Source: Pseudofabraea citricarpa (lineage: Eukaryota > Ascomycota > Leotiomycetes > Helotiales > Dermateaceae). From it: DNA of 64,000 nt. Positions within the stretch are counted from its first letter, which is position 1. Each line of letters starts with the position of its first letter. The notes below the pieces were generated by a model that was not told where the DNA came from, ran no database searches, and saw only the letters and a program-made list of their open reading frames with translations. Below, piece after piece: positions 20,172-32,248 of this stretch. The stretch spans positions 2,356,001-2,420,000 of the forward strand of contig JAPWGK010000002.1 of NCBI GenBank assembly GCA_029641185.1. Reading direction: 5' to 3'. The translations under genes and the position numbers were made by a program.

Positions 20172-20913
20172 ATTACATTATAAATACCCTGGCAGCACAA
20201 CTCTTAGGAACGTACGCTTACTTGGAAGTGCAACTGTCAATAGACTCCTGTTGGCCCAAGTGTTTACAGAGGTACTTTGTTGCTCTGCGACGTGATAAAT
20301 GGAGATTGAAATAGGGGAAAAGAAGCATCGACTGGGTTAATGGTTTGCGGCTTGAGTAAGAACGCAGAAGATAGCATAGTTATACCTAAAATCAAACACT
20401 TGTTTAAGAGTCAAAACCATTATTGTAGCAGCTAGGAAGAAGTTTTGAGGGTTTGATATTGTGAGGGGTGGCGAGAGAGAAGCGAAGAAATCCGCTCGCT
20501 TGTGGTAAAGGGGCTGGGCCTGTCGTGTAAAGTAATGCCAAGAGGGGATCGGAGAGGGGGCTTATCTTGATAATGGTGCTTCTTTGATATGACAGGTATA
20601 AAAGGCTTGAGATGCAGAAAGTCGGAATTATTTTTGGGGACCAAGCACAGGATAACGAGCAGAAGAATCTTCATGAATGGGTATCAGTGTGCGCCTTTTA
20701 TTTTCTAATTCTGATCGATACCTTAACATACAACATGCTTTCTGTAGCCAATGCCCCCAAGCTACCAGTCAGGAAGGAATCCGTTTTCCACCCGAATAAG
20801 GCGGTAAATGCCCCCACCATTCCATGCAACGCCAAGCAATTGAAAATTGCAAAATTCATCCTCTGCGCCATTAGATATGCTGTCGATATCGACCAGGAAA
20901 TAGCATAGCAATT
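20172..20913. other. Intergenic, right edge of the island
   Basis: Probable 3' flank of the TAF4 gene. Frames at 20432-20674 (-) and 20612-20908 (+) have no support. Confidence 0.45.
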
Positions 20914-22899
20914 TTACTTGGGCTGACTGTCGTCCAATGCCACATAAGCTTGTTGTAATGCTTTCTTCTCCCTTCCATCATCCTCAAGAACAGTAATCCA
21001 GTCCCGAAGTTGGATATTCTTACCCTTGTCAGAATCCTCTCGCCATGATCCCAAGCGCCGAGCACCTTCACTAGTTAGCTTCTCTGGTGCTGGAGCAGCT
21101 CCTCCGGACGATCCAGTTTGACCCTGGGTCATTAGCTTTGCTGGTGTGCTTGCTCCACTACCAGCTCCACCGCCACCCGTCATCCAACTGTACTTCTTCT
21201 TTTTTCCAAACAAACCACCTCCACCGCCCAAGAATTTCGAGCTGGTTGCATTGGCGCTGTCATGGCTGGCTGCTTCGTTGATCTTCGCTTCTTGCTTCTT
21301 CTTTTGCTCTTTCTTTGTGGGGGCTTTCTCGTTAGGTTCTGGGGCGACTGAACCTGGTGTACCAGGAGCCACTGATCCTTGGCGAGGGGTACCATCAGGA
21401 TTTGTTCGAGCTTGACGCTTGCGCAACCGTGCCTCCTCATGATCACGCTCCTTAGCAGCAGAAGCGCGCAAGGCATTTGCCACTTCGTTGCTGTACTTCA
21501 CAATACCAGTTGGGGTCTTTGCACCTTCTGAAACAGGTGTTGGGAGAAGATTAGAAGATGAGTGCGAGCCTTGCATGTGTTAGTGAGAAAGAAGCGAGAT
21601 TGGAGAGAACTTACGCTTAAGAGGATTTGTCCGTGGACTCACAGCACTATCCCATCCATCGCGAGCTGGCTCATCGAGTATGAGACTACTGTTTGCAGCA
21701 TCAACTGGTGCAGCTACGTCAACCCAATCAGTTGGAACGAGACCATGCGAGCCCATTTGCCGACCCCGAGCAAGCCTAGTAGCATCCTCGATCAAGAATC
21801 TAAGTCGATGCTTAGTAGCAATAGAGATAAGAGCAAGTTGATCAACCAAATGAGAATCGTCTGGTATGAAAGTTCCTGCTGTCGTCACGGTTGCAGTGCC
21901 ATCTGGCCCGATTTTCGTGGTGACCTTCACGGTTGAAGATGCAAACTGGTCTGGAAGCTTCATATGACCCATGCTACCTTTCGAATCTGTATTGAGCTTC
22001 AAGCCATTCTCTCGAGCGATCTTATCTGCCTTCTTATGTACGATGCCGACATTTAGGAATGGATCGCCCAACTCGCGCGATCTCGAGACTGCGATATCTT
22101 TAGCTGCCCTAGCCCAAGCCGCATCTGCCTGTTCCTGCTCGAATTTGCTTTGCGCCTTATCGCCGATCGCATCAGTCTGGTTAGCAGGGCCAGCACCATA
22201 GAAGGAGGCTTCGTCGCCAGGTGGAAATTGGGTAAAGCTATGGCCAGAAGATATGGTACCTGACTGAGATCCAGAAACCTGCGAGTTGAAAGAGGTATTG
22301 TAGAGCTGAAATGTGTATTGCTCCTCCTCTCTCAGATCAATGCCAGTACCTCCCAAGACATCCATCATGTCGGTTCCATCATCTTTCTTCTCTGGGGGCT
22401 TGGAAGGCGGGCCCATGGTGCCAGTTCCTTGCGGTGCCATAGCGTGGTTGTTGATGTTCTGCGGCTGTATCATACCCATGGCAATCCGCTGCTCTTGAGT
22501 AGGCGCGGGTTGTGCCATGAAGTTGTTTAGAGGGCTTGGGTAGGGTGGAACATGAGGTTGAGGTTGTTGCTGTTGCAGTTGTGGTTGTGGTTGAGGCGGA
22601 AGATGGTTGATCGTTGGTGTAGTGTTACCATTCGCATACGGGGTATTGTAGACGTTCGGTAGCTGGACATTATGGAAATGGGGGCTCGCGGTGGCAGAGG
22701 GAGATCCTGATGCGCCAGGACTCATAGCGTACGGCGACTGCACGTATGGGGACGGTGGTTGTGAAGGAGGGTTCGGGGAGAGTCGTTGGCGTTTATTAGG
22801 GGGGAGGGAAAACTGCGATGGTGTTCCAGGTGAAGTCGCAGACTGCGGGGGTGAGAATGGCCTCTGAGGCATCGGGAACTGCTGCTGAGGCTGCGCCAT
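20914..22899 (-). CDS. TAF4: TAF4, TFIID subunit
   Basis: Subunit of the general transcription factor TFIID; TAF4 pairs with TAF12 through a histone fold. Two exons, 22899-21615 and 21569-20914, separated by a 45-nt intron (CACTAAC branch), give 646 residues. The first 200 residues are Gln/Pro/Ser/Asn-rich and disordered, including PPNKRQRLSP and long Gln-Pro runs. The conserved TAF4 C-terminal homology domain begins around GGTGIDLREEEQY. It includes DQLALISIATKHRLRFLIED and later NEVANALRASAAKERDHEEARLRKRQ, where the basic helix is typical. The C terminus has WMTGGG, SEGARRLGSWRED and the conserved IQLRDWITVLEDDGREKKAL. It is divergent from YSH1. Confidence 0.92.
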
Positions 22900-23417
22900 G
22901 ATGGCGGTTCAATGAATGAATGTTAAGATGCTGCTGTCTTTCCGGATCCCCTTCTCTGCTTCACGACGCAGGCGCAACGCCCGCCTTGCTCCACAGGTCT
23001 CGACCCATACGAATTCGAAGCGCTCGAGACAATGCTGTGGATGATGCGCCTGGGATTTCTGACACTCGAAAGCTGTAACTGTGGTCGCTGCCCTGGAAAG
23101 ACAACCTGTGGTGGATGAGTTCAACTTCGCAATTGCTACCCGTCGGACTAAAGTACCTTAGCGCTACTAGCGTCTATCCCACGTGACTAGCACGGTACAT
23201 GAAGCGCGCCATATTACTACCGCGCTGAGTCTTTTTACTAACTACAACCACCCTCCATACCCACGTCGGCCAATACCTGCATCTCGGATTCCCACGCGCG
23301 GCGCCTGAAGCTAAGCTTCTGTGACAAGCCCCCCGGAGATGCTAACGGATTGATCTCTTTAGGCTTGACGGCCCCTCAATACAAGTCGCAACAGACAAGG
23401 AGAACAGCAGATTCGCA
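22900..23417. promoter_or_regulatory. Bidirectional promoter region TAF4 / YSH1
   Basis: 518 bp between two divergent start codons of core gene-expression factors, so it must supply both promoters. It is GC-rich near TAF4. No reading frame in it is convincing. Confidence 0.6.
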
Positions 23418-26283
23418 ATGGCAGCCAAACGAAAAGCCGCTGCGATGGCACCTGCTGTCGAGGAAGCAGTCGACCCAGCTGACGAGCTGATGTTTCTATG
23501 CCTTGGAGGAGGCAACGAAGTCGGCAGATCATGTCATATCCTGCAGTACAAAGGCAAGACTGTCATGGTAAGCTCTTACCGGGATCTCCACGTTGCAGCT
23601 GCTAACCATCTATAGCTCGATGCCGGTATGCATCCTGCATACGAAGGTCTAGCGGCATTGCCCTTTTACGATGACTTCGATCTGAGTACTGTTGATGTAC
23701 TTCTAATAAGCCAGTAAGCGCATCTCATTATGTTGCATGTTATATGATATTGGTTATGGTGGAGCACACTGGCATTTGATCTGGTTGACATCTACTCCTG
23801 CTTTCTGCCGATATACCAAACCTCTTTCAATATTCGCAATCATGTATACAAGACAAATACAAAACCTATTTCCACTGCAGATGCATGTCTTGATTCTGTG
23901 AACATATCATTCAGAGCACGTCACTGTACATAGATCGATCACCTTTGGCTTCCCCAGCAGCAAACCGAAGCACATGTAGCTGACTGTTCCCAAGTTTCCA
24001 TATCGATCATGCGGCTTCCCTACCATACGTTCTTGCAAAGACAAATTTCAAAGGGCGTGTGTTTATGACGCATCCAACAAAAGCCATCTACAAGTGGCTC
24101 ATCCAGGACAGTGTTCGGGTTGGAGGAGCGTCATCAAACCCAACATCACAACCAGTATACAATGAAGCCGATCATCTATCGACATTTCCCCAGATTGAAG
24201 CTATAGACTACCATACAACACATACCATTTCTTCCATTCGAATAACACCATATCCAGCTGGCCATGTTCTAGGAGCTGCCATGTTCCTTATAGAGATTGC
24301 CGGTCTGAAAATATTCTTCACTGGAGATTACTCCCGAGAAGATGATCGACATTTAGTATCAGCAGAGGTTCCTAAAGGCGTCAAAATTGACGTTCTCATC
24401 ACAGAATCGACATATGGTAGTGCATCACATGTACCACGTCTAGAGAGAGAGCAGGCGCTGATGAAGTCTATCACTGGTATTCTGAACCGAGGAGGTCGTG
24501 TTTTGATGCCTGTGTTTGCTCTTGGACGAGCGCAGGAACTTCTCCTAATCCTAGACGAATACTGGGGTCGTCATTCTGAATTTCAAAAGATCCCCATCTA
24601 CTACGCTAGTAATCTTGCACGGAAATGTATGCTTGTTTACCAGACGTATGTGGGCGCCATGAACGACAACATCAAGCGACTTTTCCGAGAAAGAATGGCT
24701 GAGGCAGAAGCATCTTCTGACACTGCTGGGAAAGGAGGGCCATGGGATTTCAAATACATCCGTTCTCTGAAAAATCTCGATCGCTTCGATGATGTTGGAG
24801 GCTGCGTGATGCTGGCAAGTCCAGGTATGATGCAAAATGGAGTCAGCAGAGAACTACTTGAGCGATGGGCGCCCAGTGATAAGAACGGGGTCATCATCAC
24901 TGGTTATAGTGTTGAGGGAACAATGGCGAAGCAGATTATGCAAGAGCCCGATCAGATACAAGCTGTGATGAACCGCAACACGGGTGGTGCAAGAAGAGGA
25001 CCAGGGAGTGGAGAGGGCGAGAAAGTCATGATACCACGAAGATGTAGTGTGCAGGAATACTCATTTGCAGCACACGTTGACGGAGTTGAAAATCGAGAGT
25101 TCATTGAGGAAGTCGCAGCACCAGTTGTGGTGAGTATTTCTTATTGTAGTTGAGTTTATTTGCTAACAATAATAGATTCTGGTCCATGGCGAACATCACA
25201 ACATGATGCGACTGAAGTCAAAACTTCTCTCTCTCAATGCTGACAAAACCATCAAGGTTAAAGTATTCAGTCCACGCAACTGCGAAGAGCTGCGTATCCC
25301 ATTCAAAGCCGACAAGACAGCCAAGGTCGTCGGCAAACTCGCCGCTGCTCCTCCTCCTTCCGATGATAATCAGTCGCATCTCTTGACAGGTGTACTTGTT
25401 CAGAACGACTTCAAGCTATCTCTGATGGCTCCCGAAGATCTTCGCGAATACGCTGGGCTGACCACAACCACGATCACGTGCAAACAACGCATGACCCTCA
25501 GCGCAGCGGGGATTGATTTGATTAAATGGGCGCTAGAAGGGACTTTTGGTAGCATTGAAGAACTGCCAGAGAGTGCAGGCAAGAAACAGACAAATGGAGA
25601 TGTGCACATGAATGGCAGTTCAGAAGAAGCAGACGAGGAGATTTCCAACCAAACAACAGCATATCTCGTAATGGGGTGCGTCACAGTACGATACAGCAAC
25701 CGAGGCGAGGTGGAATTGGAATGGGAAGGAAATATGCTTAACGACGGAATCGCTGATGCCATTATGGCGGCTCTTTTATCTGTAGAAAGCAGTCCGGCAG
25801 CTGTCAAGCGTATGTTTCCCTCCTGGATTATTATTGCACAAGACTAACACTCCCACAGGATCTTCAAGCAAACACACGCATTCGCACTCACACGATCCAT
25901 TGCCCACACGAAACCTACACGCAAACCTGTCGCCGACCGAGCGACTCGAGCGACTCTTCATGTTCCTCGAAGCCCAGTTCGGCTCTGACAACCTGACGCC
26001 GATCGCGATACCCAAACTGGCCATGTCGCCCGCGACGCTGAAGGAAGAAGAGGAAGAGGATGGCGGATCCGAAGAGGCTGAGCAGGAGCTGCAGAAGCAG
26101 GAGATCGAGAGACTGCACAAAGCCGGCATCCCCGTCCCTGGCGTGGAGGTCAAGGTCGACAAGATGGTTGCCAAGGTCTGGCTTGAGGATCTAGAGGTCG
26201 AGGCGAACAATCGCGTCTTTGGTGATCGTGTGCGAGCTGTTGTCGAGAGGGCTGTGGAAGTTACGGCGCCTCTTTGGGGATGA
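23418..26283 (+). CDS. YSH1: YSH1/CPSF73 pre-mRNA 3'-end endonuclease
   Basis: Zinc-dependent endonuclease of the cleavage and polyadenylation factor. Five exons (23418-23567, 23616-23713, 23995-25129, 25176-25809, 25859-26283) give 813 residues. The metallo-beta-lactamase domain has [11 protein letters not shown] and the zinc motif HFHIDH at residues 83-88, recreated across the exon 2/3 junction. Further ligand regions are [20 protein letters not shown] and ITESTYG. The beta-CASP domain contains [16 protein letters not shown] and [15 protein letters not shown], followed by [12 protein letters not shown]. The C-terminal domain binds other CPF subunits in the family and here has acidic inserts and an HTHSHSHD run. 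Intron 2 (281 nt) is much longer than other introns in the window. All catalytic motifs are intact. Confidence 0.95.
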
Positions 26284-28141
26284 GTGAGGAGGGATTCAAT
26301 TTAGTCGTTCGCGGGTTGGTTTCTTCTTTTGGTTGTTTTTTATTGTAGGATTAGAGCGAGGCCTCCGTGCATTCAGAGGAGCATCTAGGCAAAAAGCAGC
26401 AATTAAATGAAATAAAATGAGAGAAAAGTCGAAACGATGTTTGGGGTTAAAATAGAGATCCCCCTCCCCCCAAAAGAATTTTTAAAAAGGGAAGGAATAG
26501 GAAGACTGAGATGCAGGACAAAATGAATGCTGACGGCTGTAAACTCGACGGCTGCATCTAAACTTTCCTCCTTTATTCTCCTCCTCTTTCTTTCCTCTCT
26601 TCCATCCTTCGCCTCCCCCACCCTCACCCAGATACAGCACTTCCCTTTGGTCTACGTAGGTCAACCTAATCCAGCCCACAAACGACAGACAAACGAATAA
26701 ATAAACGAACATCCCCGACATATGTATATACACCACCAGTATATTCAACACCTCCAACGCTCGCTCCTCCGGGGAAGGGGAGGAAATCCATCGCCTAACA
26801 CGAGCGAGGGAACAACAAACATCGTGGCTGGGCATATGATTAATTAAGCGAGCAACCCATACATCCCTCCCTCTATTTCCTCTTCTTCTTTTTCTTCGGT
26901 AACTCGAGAGGTTTAATCTGGGTAAGAAGGAGAAAGAGAGATATGTGTATCCCACGAGGGAAAAAGCGAAAGAGACAGAATAAATAAATGCTAACTTGTG
27001 CTTCTGATCTTTCTCTTGCCTACCACTAGATCATTGCAGAAGAGGTCTAAGTACTGGCCAGTCATGAAATACATATAACCACTACAGTATCTTCCAACCT
27101 CAGGAAAATTACCACCTTTTTGTTACACTCACAGTCTCACACTCACTCTCGAATCAGCGAAGCCCGGATCGACGAATTGAAAGCTGAACTCAAAAGTTGT
27201 TATTTCCCTTTCCCTCTAATCTCAAATGGAAAGATTCCCTCTTCTCAAGGGAAAGACATAGCCAGTAAAATATTATAGCATCAACTACAACTGACTGACT
27301 ACCTGACCATCCTTGTATACGTCGACCTCGATCTCTCCTCCCCAAAAAACCCCAAAAAAGCACCTCTCGGATCCCACACCTAGCTCGACGAGCCAGCCAT
27401 CGACGGACCGACGAACTAGAGGGAATAAACTCGCACACACAGTAAGTCGCAGACAGCAAAGGAAGAAAAAACACACACACACCGAAAGTACAGTACAGCA
27501 CAAAAAAGTAAATGTGCAAGCAAGACCCACCTACCTACCGACGTATATATGCCGGCTAAGACAGAGAGGTAGGTATAGGGGGAGAGTGAGAGAGATGTCA
27601 TAACCGAACCGAACAGAACAAAACAGAACACAGAACACACGACCTACCCTATTTTACGTGTACCAGAGAAGTTGGATTTGTATTCTTCTTGTGTGTATGT
27701 TCTCTGTAGTGGGAGAGAGAGAGAGAGAGAGAGAGAGAGGGACTTGACTAATGTTTCGCAGGATATGAGAATCCCCTCGTCTTCTCTCTAGCGATCAGCT
27801 GTTAAATCTGTAGCCTGGAGCGACAAAGCATACCCTCCACCTTCAGCGCGCGCGGTACTCAACATTTCACAGTTCCAATCCACCACCATTTGACACACGC
27901 CGTAAGTGAAGCACAGCCGAACTGGTGAATGAAGTACTGGACTGATTCTGCACGAGTTCTCAGCGGGCGACTTTAACCCACCTCCCCTCCGTCACCACCA
28001 CTCCACACCACACCAACCCTTCTCCCCCAACCCTTCTCCCCCCAACTTCTCTCCCATTAGCAACCTCGCTCTTCTTCTACCTGCAACATCACAAAAAGAC
28101 ACCTACTGTTTGTCAATCCCCCATCACCTTCTACCATATCG
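26284..28141. other. Intergenic stretch between YSH1 and the acidic-protein leader
   Basis: No gene supported. The plus strand is polypyrimidine-rich around 26560-26640. A (GA)n microsatellite lies at about 27713-27739 and CACACA tracts near 27470-27482. The C-rich sequence around 27980-28060 probably belongs to the promoter of the downstream gene. Confidence 0.5.
27713..27739 (+). repeat. (GA)n microsatellite
   Basis: Uninterrupted GA dinucleotide run of about 13 repeats. Confidence 0.9.
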
Positions 28142-28303
28142 GTAAGTACCCGCCCACTCTGCTCCTACTCTTTGCGATGCCATGATCCCTGGGCATTCCC
28201 CGGTCGCGTCTGCTGCACTGCTGGAGCTTCCAGCCAACGCAGTCGTAACAATGGCATCGCGATGAGTATATCTCATGTCGTGATATGCTAACGCGATTGA
28301 TAG
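28142..28303 (+). other. Probable 5' UTR intron of the acidic-protein gene
   Basis: Donor GGTAAGTACC at 28141, branch-like ATGCTAACGCG, acceptor TAG ending at 28303. The 162-nt length is long for this window but typical of leader introns. A second likely leader intron spans 28683-28738 (AAG|GTATGT ... CCGCAG), just before the start codon at 28754. Confidence 0.45.
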
Positions 28304-28753
28304 ATTCTTGACGCCCTCATCGTCGTCGTGAGACCTCAACGCAGCTTACTCGAAGGCAGTGCGTTACAGGGCTTCGTAGGCTGTTACCAAAGACAACTCC
28401 ACGCAGTTGATACATCTAGGCCCTCCCGAGTCTCTATCGCCAGTAGCCTTGCCTTGAAATCAAGCTCTCAAAGATCTCTAATCATCGCTTTCTCCTATCT
28501 TACCTTGAGAGCAGCTAGACACAGATTCGCAGCCGCCATTTAACCCAAGCACAGCACAATCGCGCCACAATTCGTGGCTCAAGACGCAAGAGATAGGTGA
28601 TAGGAGAGACGCACTCGAGAACTACTCGAACCATCAAGCGTTTTTACAGCGCCCAATTTTGCTTCTTCTGCTGTGTGCCAAGGTATGTAGGGACCTTCGA
28701 AAAGAAATGTAGGAAAGAACCAACGCGATTTACCGCAGGTCAGATCAGAAACC

Positions 28754-29614
28754 ATGGTTGACCTATTTTACGACCCCGTCAGAGATATCTTCGTCCAGCT
28801 GGACAACAGTGCTACTGCCACTAACAGACCGCAAGCTGCTGCCTCGATGAACTATCCGCCCGTCACCCATTGGGCTTTGTATGTCAGTCCCTACATGGCC
28901 CTTTATCCAGGAGATACTCAAGGCTACAGTACTTCGCCAGCCACGCAAAGTTCAGATGAAGAAGATGCTCAAAGCTGCAATACCTTACCTGCTACGCCAA
29001 ATGCAGATGAAGAAGATGCTCAAAGCTACAGTACCTTACCTGCTACGCCAAGTGCAGACCAACAAGGTGGTTTTGAAGAGGCAGAAGAAGCATTCGCAGA
29101 TACAGCTTCAGAAAAGTCTTCTTCCACAGCCTGCTGTTCGGGCTGCCACACCCCATCCGACGAATCGGCAACCCTAGTTGGTGACAGCTTTTCTTCGCAG
29201 TCTTCCAGAAAAAGAACCTACTCGGAATTCGAGGACGAGACCGAGGAAGATGAGTCCAACTCCCGTGCCAGCTCTGAAGACAGGATTCAGGCGAGATTCG
29301 ACGAGTTTCTTCGGGGGACTGGATATATGAGGGTGCGAGAGACGGGGCAAATTCGAAAGATCCGAATTCTAAACAACCATGTCGATGAACGAGATGAACA
29401 AATACAGAAAGACGATGAAGAAACACAAGAAGAGGATGAAGAAATGCAAGAAGTCGATGAACAAATGCAAGAAGACGACTGGGGAACAGAAGAGAGTGAC
29501 GATGAAGACGAGGTCAGCGAGGACGGATACGATGGCGACACGGAAGCAGAGGAGCAAGAGCGCCGTGGAGTCTGGAAAGACTTCTGTGCCAAGGCAAGAG
29601 CAGGGAGGCGGTGA
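28754..29614 (+). CDS. Acidic low-complexity protein, function unknown
   Basis: Single-frame 286-residue protein beginning MVDLFYDPVRDIFVQL. Residues 55-100 hold three imperfect repeats of a 20-residue unit (DEEDAQS...TLPATP.A). A Cys/Ser cluster follows (STACCSGCHTPSDES), then a putative basic/acidic SRKRTYSEFEDE. The segment ARFDEFLRGTGYMRVRETGQ may be a folded piece. The next part is extremely Asp/Glu/Gln-rich with heptad-like DEQIQKDDEETQEEDEEMQ, perhaps coiled-coil. The end is basic (VWKDFCAKARAGRR). Long intron-bearing leader, start context ACCATGG. No family recognised; could be a nuclear acidic protein, but that is a guess. Confidence 0.65.
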   Translation: MVDLFYDPVRDIFVQLDNSATATNRPQAAASMNYPPVTHWALYVSPYMALYPGDTQGYSTSPATQSSDEEDAQSCNTLPATPNADEEDAQSYSTLPATPSADQQGGFEEAEEAFADTASEKSSSTACCSGCHTPSDESATLVGDSFSSQSSRKRTYSEFEDETEEDESNSRASSEDRIQARFDEFLRGTGYMRVRETGQIRKIRILNNHVDERDEQIQKDDEETQEEDEEMQEVDEQMQEDDWGTEESDDEDEVSEDGYDGDTEAEEQERRGVWKDFCAKARAGRR

Positions 29615-32248
29615 ATGTGGCTACTGGTCATGAGCACGACTTTGAAACCTTGAGTTTTGAGGTCGGATAGAACTACGTGGCAAAAGAGAGAGAGAAGCAG
29701 AAGGAAAGGGCAGAGGCCCACCGTCAGCCGTGTGTGTCTGTCTGCCGCATTGAACTGGCTGGAAGAGAGCAAAGCCGGGCAGGACAGCAAGCGATAAGCC
29801 AGCACGAAAAAAATGAGTGGACTGAACAGACAAGAGACGAAATTGGGAGGTGGGCAGGTGGTCGGTGGCCGGTCACAGGTTGGTTCGGTCGCGACAGGAT
29901 TAGATCTGGATTCCAGGATCGTTCTGGGAATTCTGGGCCACGAGAAATGTTGAGAATCTCGCTTGAGGGGTGATGTGTGAGAGCGTGGGATTTTTATGAT
30001 GAGCGAGCGACGGAAGGAGTGTGGGATGGATGGAGATCCGATTTTTGCATGCGGCGGTGATCTCAGTTACTCAGGCGCCTTCTCCAGGGCGACAGACGAA
30101 TGGAATGACTCGGTCGAGATAAGGAACAAGACGTGTCTCCTCTCTGGCGCAGGGCATGGCGAAGGCAAAAAACGACGAGATGCGGCGGGTGTGAAAGGTG
30201 GGATGCAGGCGGGTGGAGGAGGAGGAGGAGGAAGAGGAGAAGGTTCGACGCGGGTAGGCCAGGAGGGTTCTCGATGTTTGCTAATGTAGGTCCCGCGGGC
30301 TTCACGACGAACAGTGCGTCGCAGAGAGTTCAGACTGTGGATAGGGCCAAAATTAGGTCGCCCGATGCTCGGGCTCCGGATCTGCTGCCGCGCTGGATTT
30401 GTGGACGGACGTTGCAGTGTTGCAGCGTGAGCGACAAGGAAGAGCAGGACGAGCAGGAATTCTGGTCACTCGCACACCCGTTTCCCAGCCCAGCAGACTG
30501 TCTCGCCGTCTAGACTTGGAGCTGGTATGCGATCAACTATGCGATCAACAATTCTTCCGTCAGGGGGGGTTTTAGGGGGCCCCGTCTTTTTCTATCCATG
30601 GCCTACTTTCCAGTCTTCCAGTCTTCCAGATCCCCAGCCGGACCCATACGAGGTATTGGCAGTGTCCAATAACGCGTGCTGGGGTTGGGATGCGACGGAT
30701 TATAATACAACTTTTTTGTTTGATAAGGCGAAAGAAAGTCTGACCAAGAGGAACTCTAACGACGCCTTTCTGTGCTCGCGCTGTATTGTGTTCCTGGCCG
30801 GAGAATCTCCCGGAGCGGTGGTGAATTGGAATTCCATCAATGGGGTGTATGTGCATCGTGCGACTTACGAGGCCCGGAAAGGCTCGGCCAGCCCTTCCTG
30901 CAAGAATGGAAGATTTAGGAATTTGGGGGAAGGAGAGGAGAGGAAGAGAAAAGGAGGGGAGGGAAGAAGAGTTGGGGCGTCGTCGGAGGCTCGAAGAGTT
31001 GACTTCAGAGCTTGCAGGGAGTTCCAGGAGCTTCGAGGAGGGTGAAGTGAGGGGAACGAAGACAAGAGATCAAGAGACCAAGACCAAGCGACCAAGACCA
31101 AGACAACTTCCACTGACCAGGAGCCCACGGGAACGGCGAGCTACTTGCTGTACCGTAAGTGCCAGTGCAGTTACAGTACATACATTACAGGGCTCAGGGC
31201 TCCGGGCTCAGGGCACAGGCGCGGAAGGGCTGCACAGTGCACACCCACACACGCTGTACCCACTAAACTACCCACTACAATAGCACCTACAGCCTACGAG
31301 GAACAGCCTACCGCCTACAGTACAGCACAGTCCCTACCAGACACAGTCCCTGACTGCCAGCCCCCCCCTCGAGCCCAAGAAGGGGCCCCATGGAATGAGA
31401 CAAGAGCCCAAAGAAACAGACTTCTTCCCCACCAAAGCCCATCAAAGCCCACCCAGCTTCCCTGCAAAAGTCAGGGAAACCCGTCAACTGCCCCACCAGA
31501 TGCACTTTCTTGCATCACATGTGACGCTTTCCAGTCGAATGGAGAAGGTTGAGCGACGACCAGACTTAGCGAATTGATAATTGGAAGCGTCTCGACCGGG
31601 GCTCGTACAAGTCGCGACAAAAAAAAAATATTGCTTCTGGCTTACTGCTTGCTAACTTGTTTGCTTGCTGGCTTGCTGGCTGGCTGGCTGCTGGCTGCTG
31701 GTGGTCACTGCGACTCTGCCTGCGACTGCTACTGCTGCAGCATCTCATTCTGTCTCCGTCCCTCCCTCGAACCTGAATCCGAACCTGTTGGACTGGATTA
31801 CTGGCCTACTGGACTACTAGACCCCCTCTTTTTCTTGATGCAACTGCGATCTTCAATATGTTGTCATCTTCTCCCACCCACAACAATCTCCTCGTCCTCT
31901 TCCTCCTCATCCGGTTCCTTGCTCTCAGCCCTCCTCGCCCCCTTTCTCCCTCTATTCAAAAGGCATAGCCCGTCCTCAATCCAGCTTCCAATTCCAAATC
32001 CAATTCATCTTCCAATTTCACTCTCATCTTCCTCTCCCCCAGCCCGAAAGCCTATCCCACCACAGCCAAGAACCACCAAGAGTATATCCGAATACGGTAG
32101 CTGTCGCAGTCGTCACACGCAAACATCAACACAGCTGCTAGGGGCACTGCCACCACGACCTCGGCATTCTCCTCTTCAGCCTATGTTCTACGACATAGCC
32201 CATCTCTACCACCACCCCTCCGCCCAACATCACTATCACTCTTCCACC
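29615..32248. other. Long intergenic region upstream of GUT1
   Basis: About 2.6 kb. Frames inside (for example 30527-31045) have biased composition and no family or splice support. It includes direct GGGCTCAGGGC repeats near 31190-31215, a GCTTGCTGGCTGGCTGCTGG tract at 31636-31702, and CT-rich leader sequence near 31850-32050 and 32190-32248, typical of fungal 5' UTRs. Promoter elements for GUT1 should be here. Confidence 0.5.
31636..31702 (+). repeat. GCTT/GCTGG short tandem tract
   Basis: Imperfect 4-7-bp repeats of GCTT, GCTGG and GGCT in the GUT1 upstream region. Confidence 0.8.

Noticed and set aside
30527..31045. 172-codon open frame upstream of GUT1
   Set aside because: Biased composition with runs of Glu/Arg/Lys, no family, no codon-level or splice support; likely chance in GC-rich leader DNA.
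31574..32248. Upstream in-frame extension of glycerol kinase
   Set aside because: Sequence is Ser/Pro/Leu-rich without family similarity; first good ATG context is at 32249.
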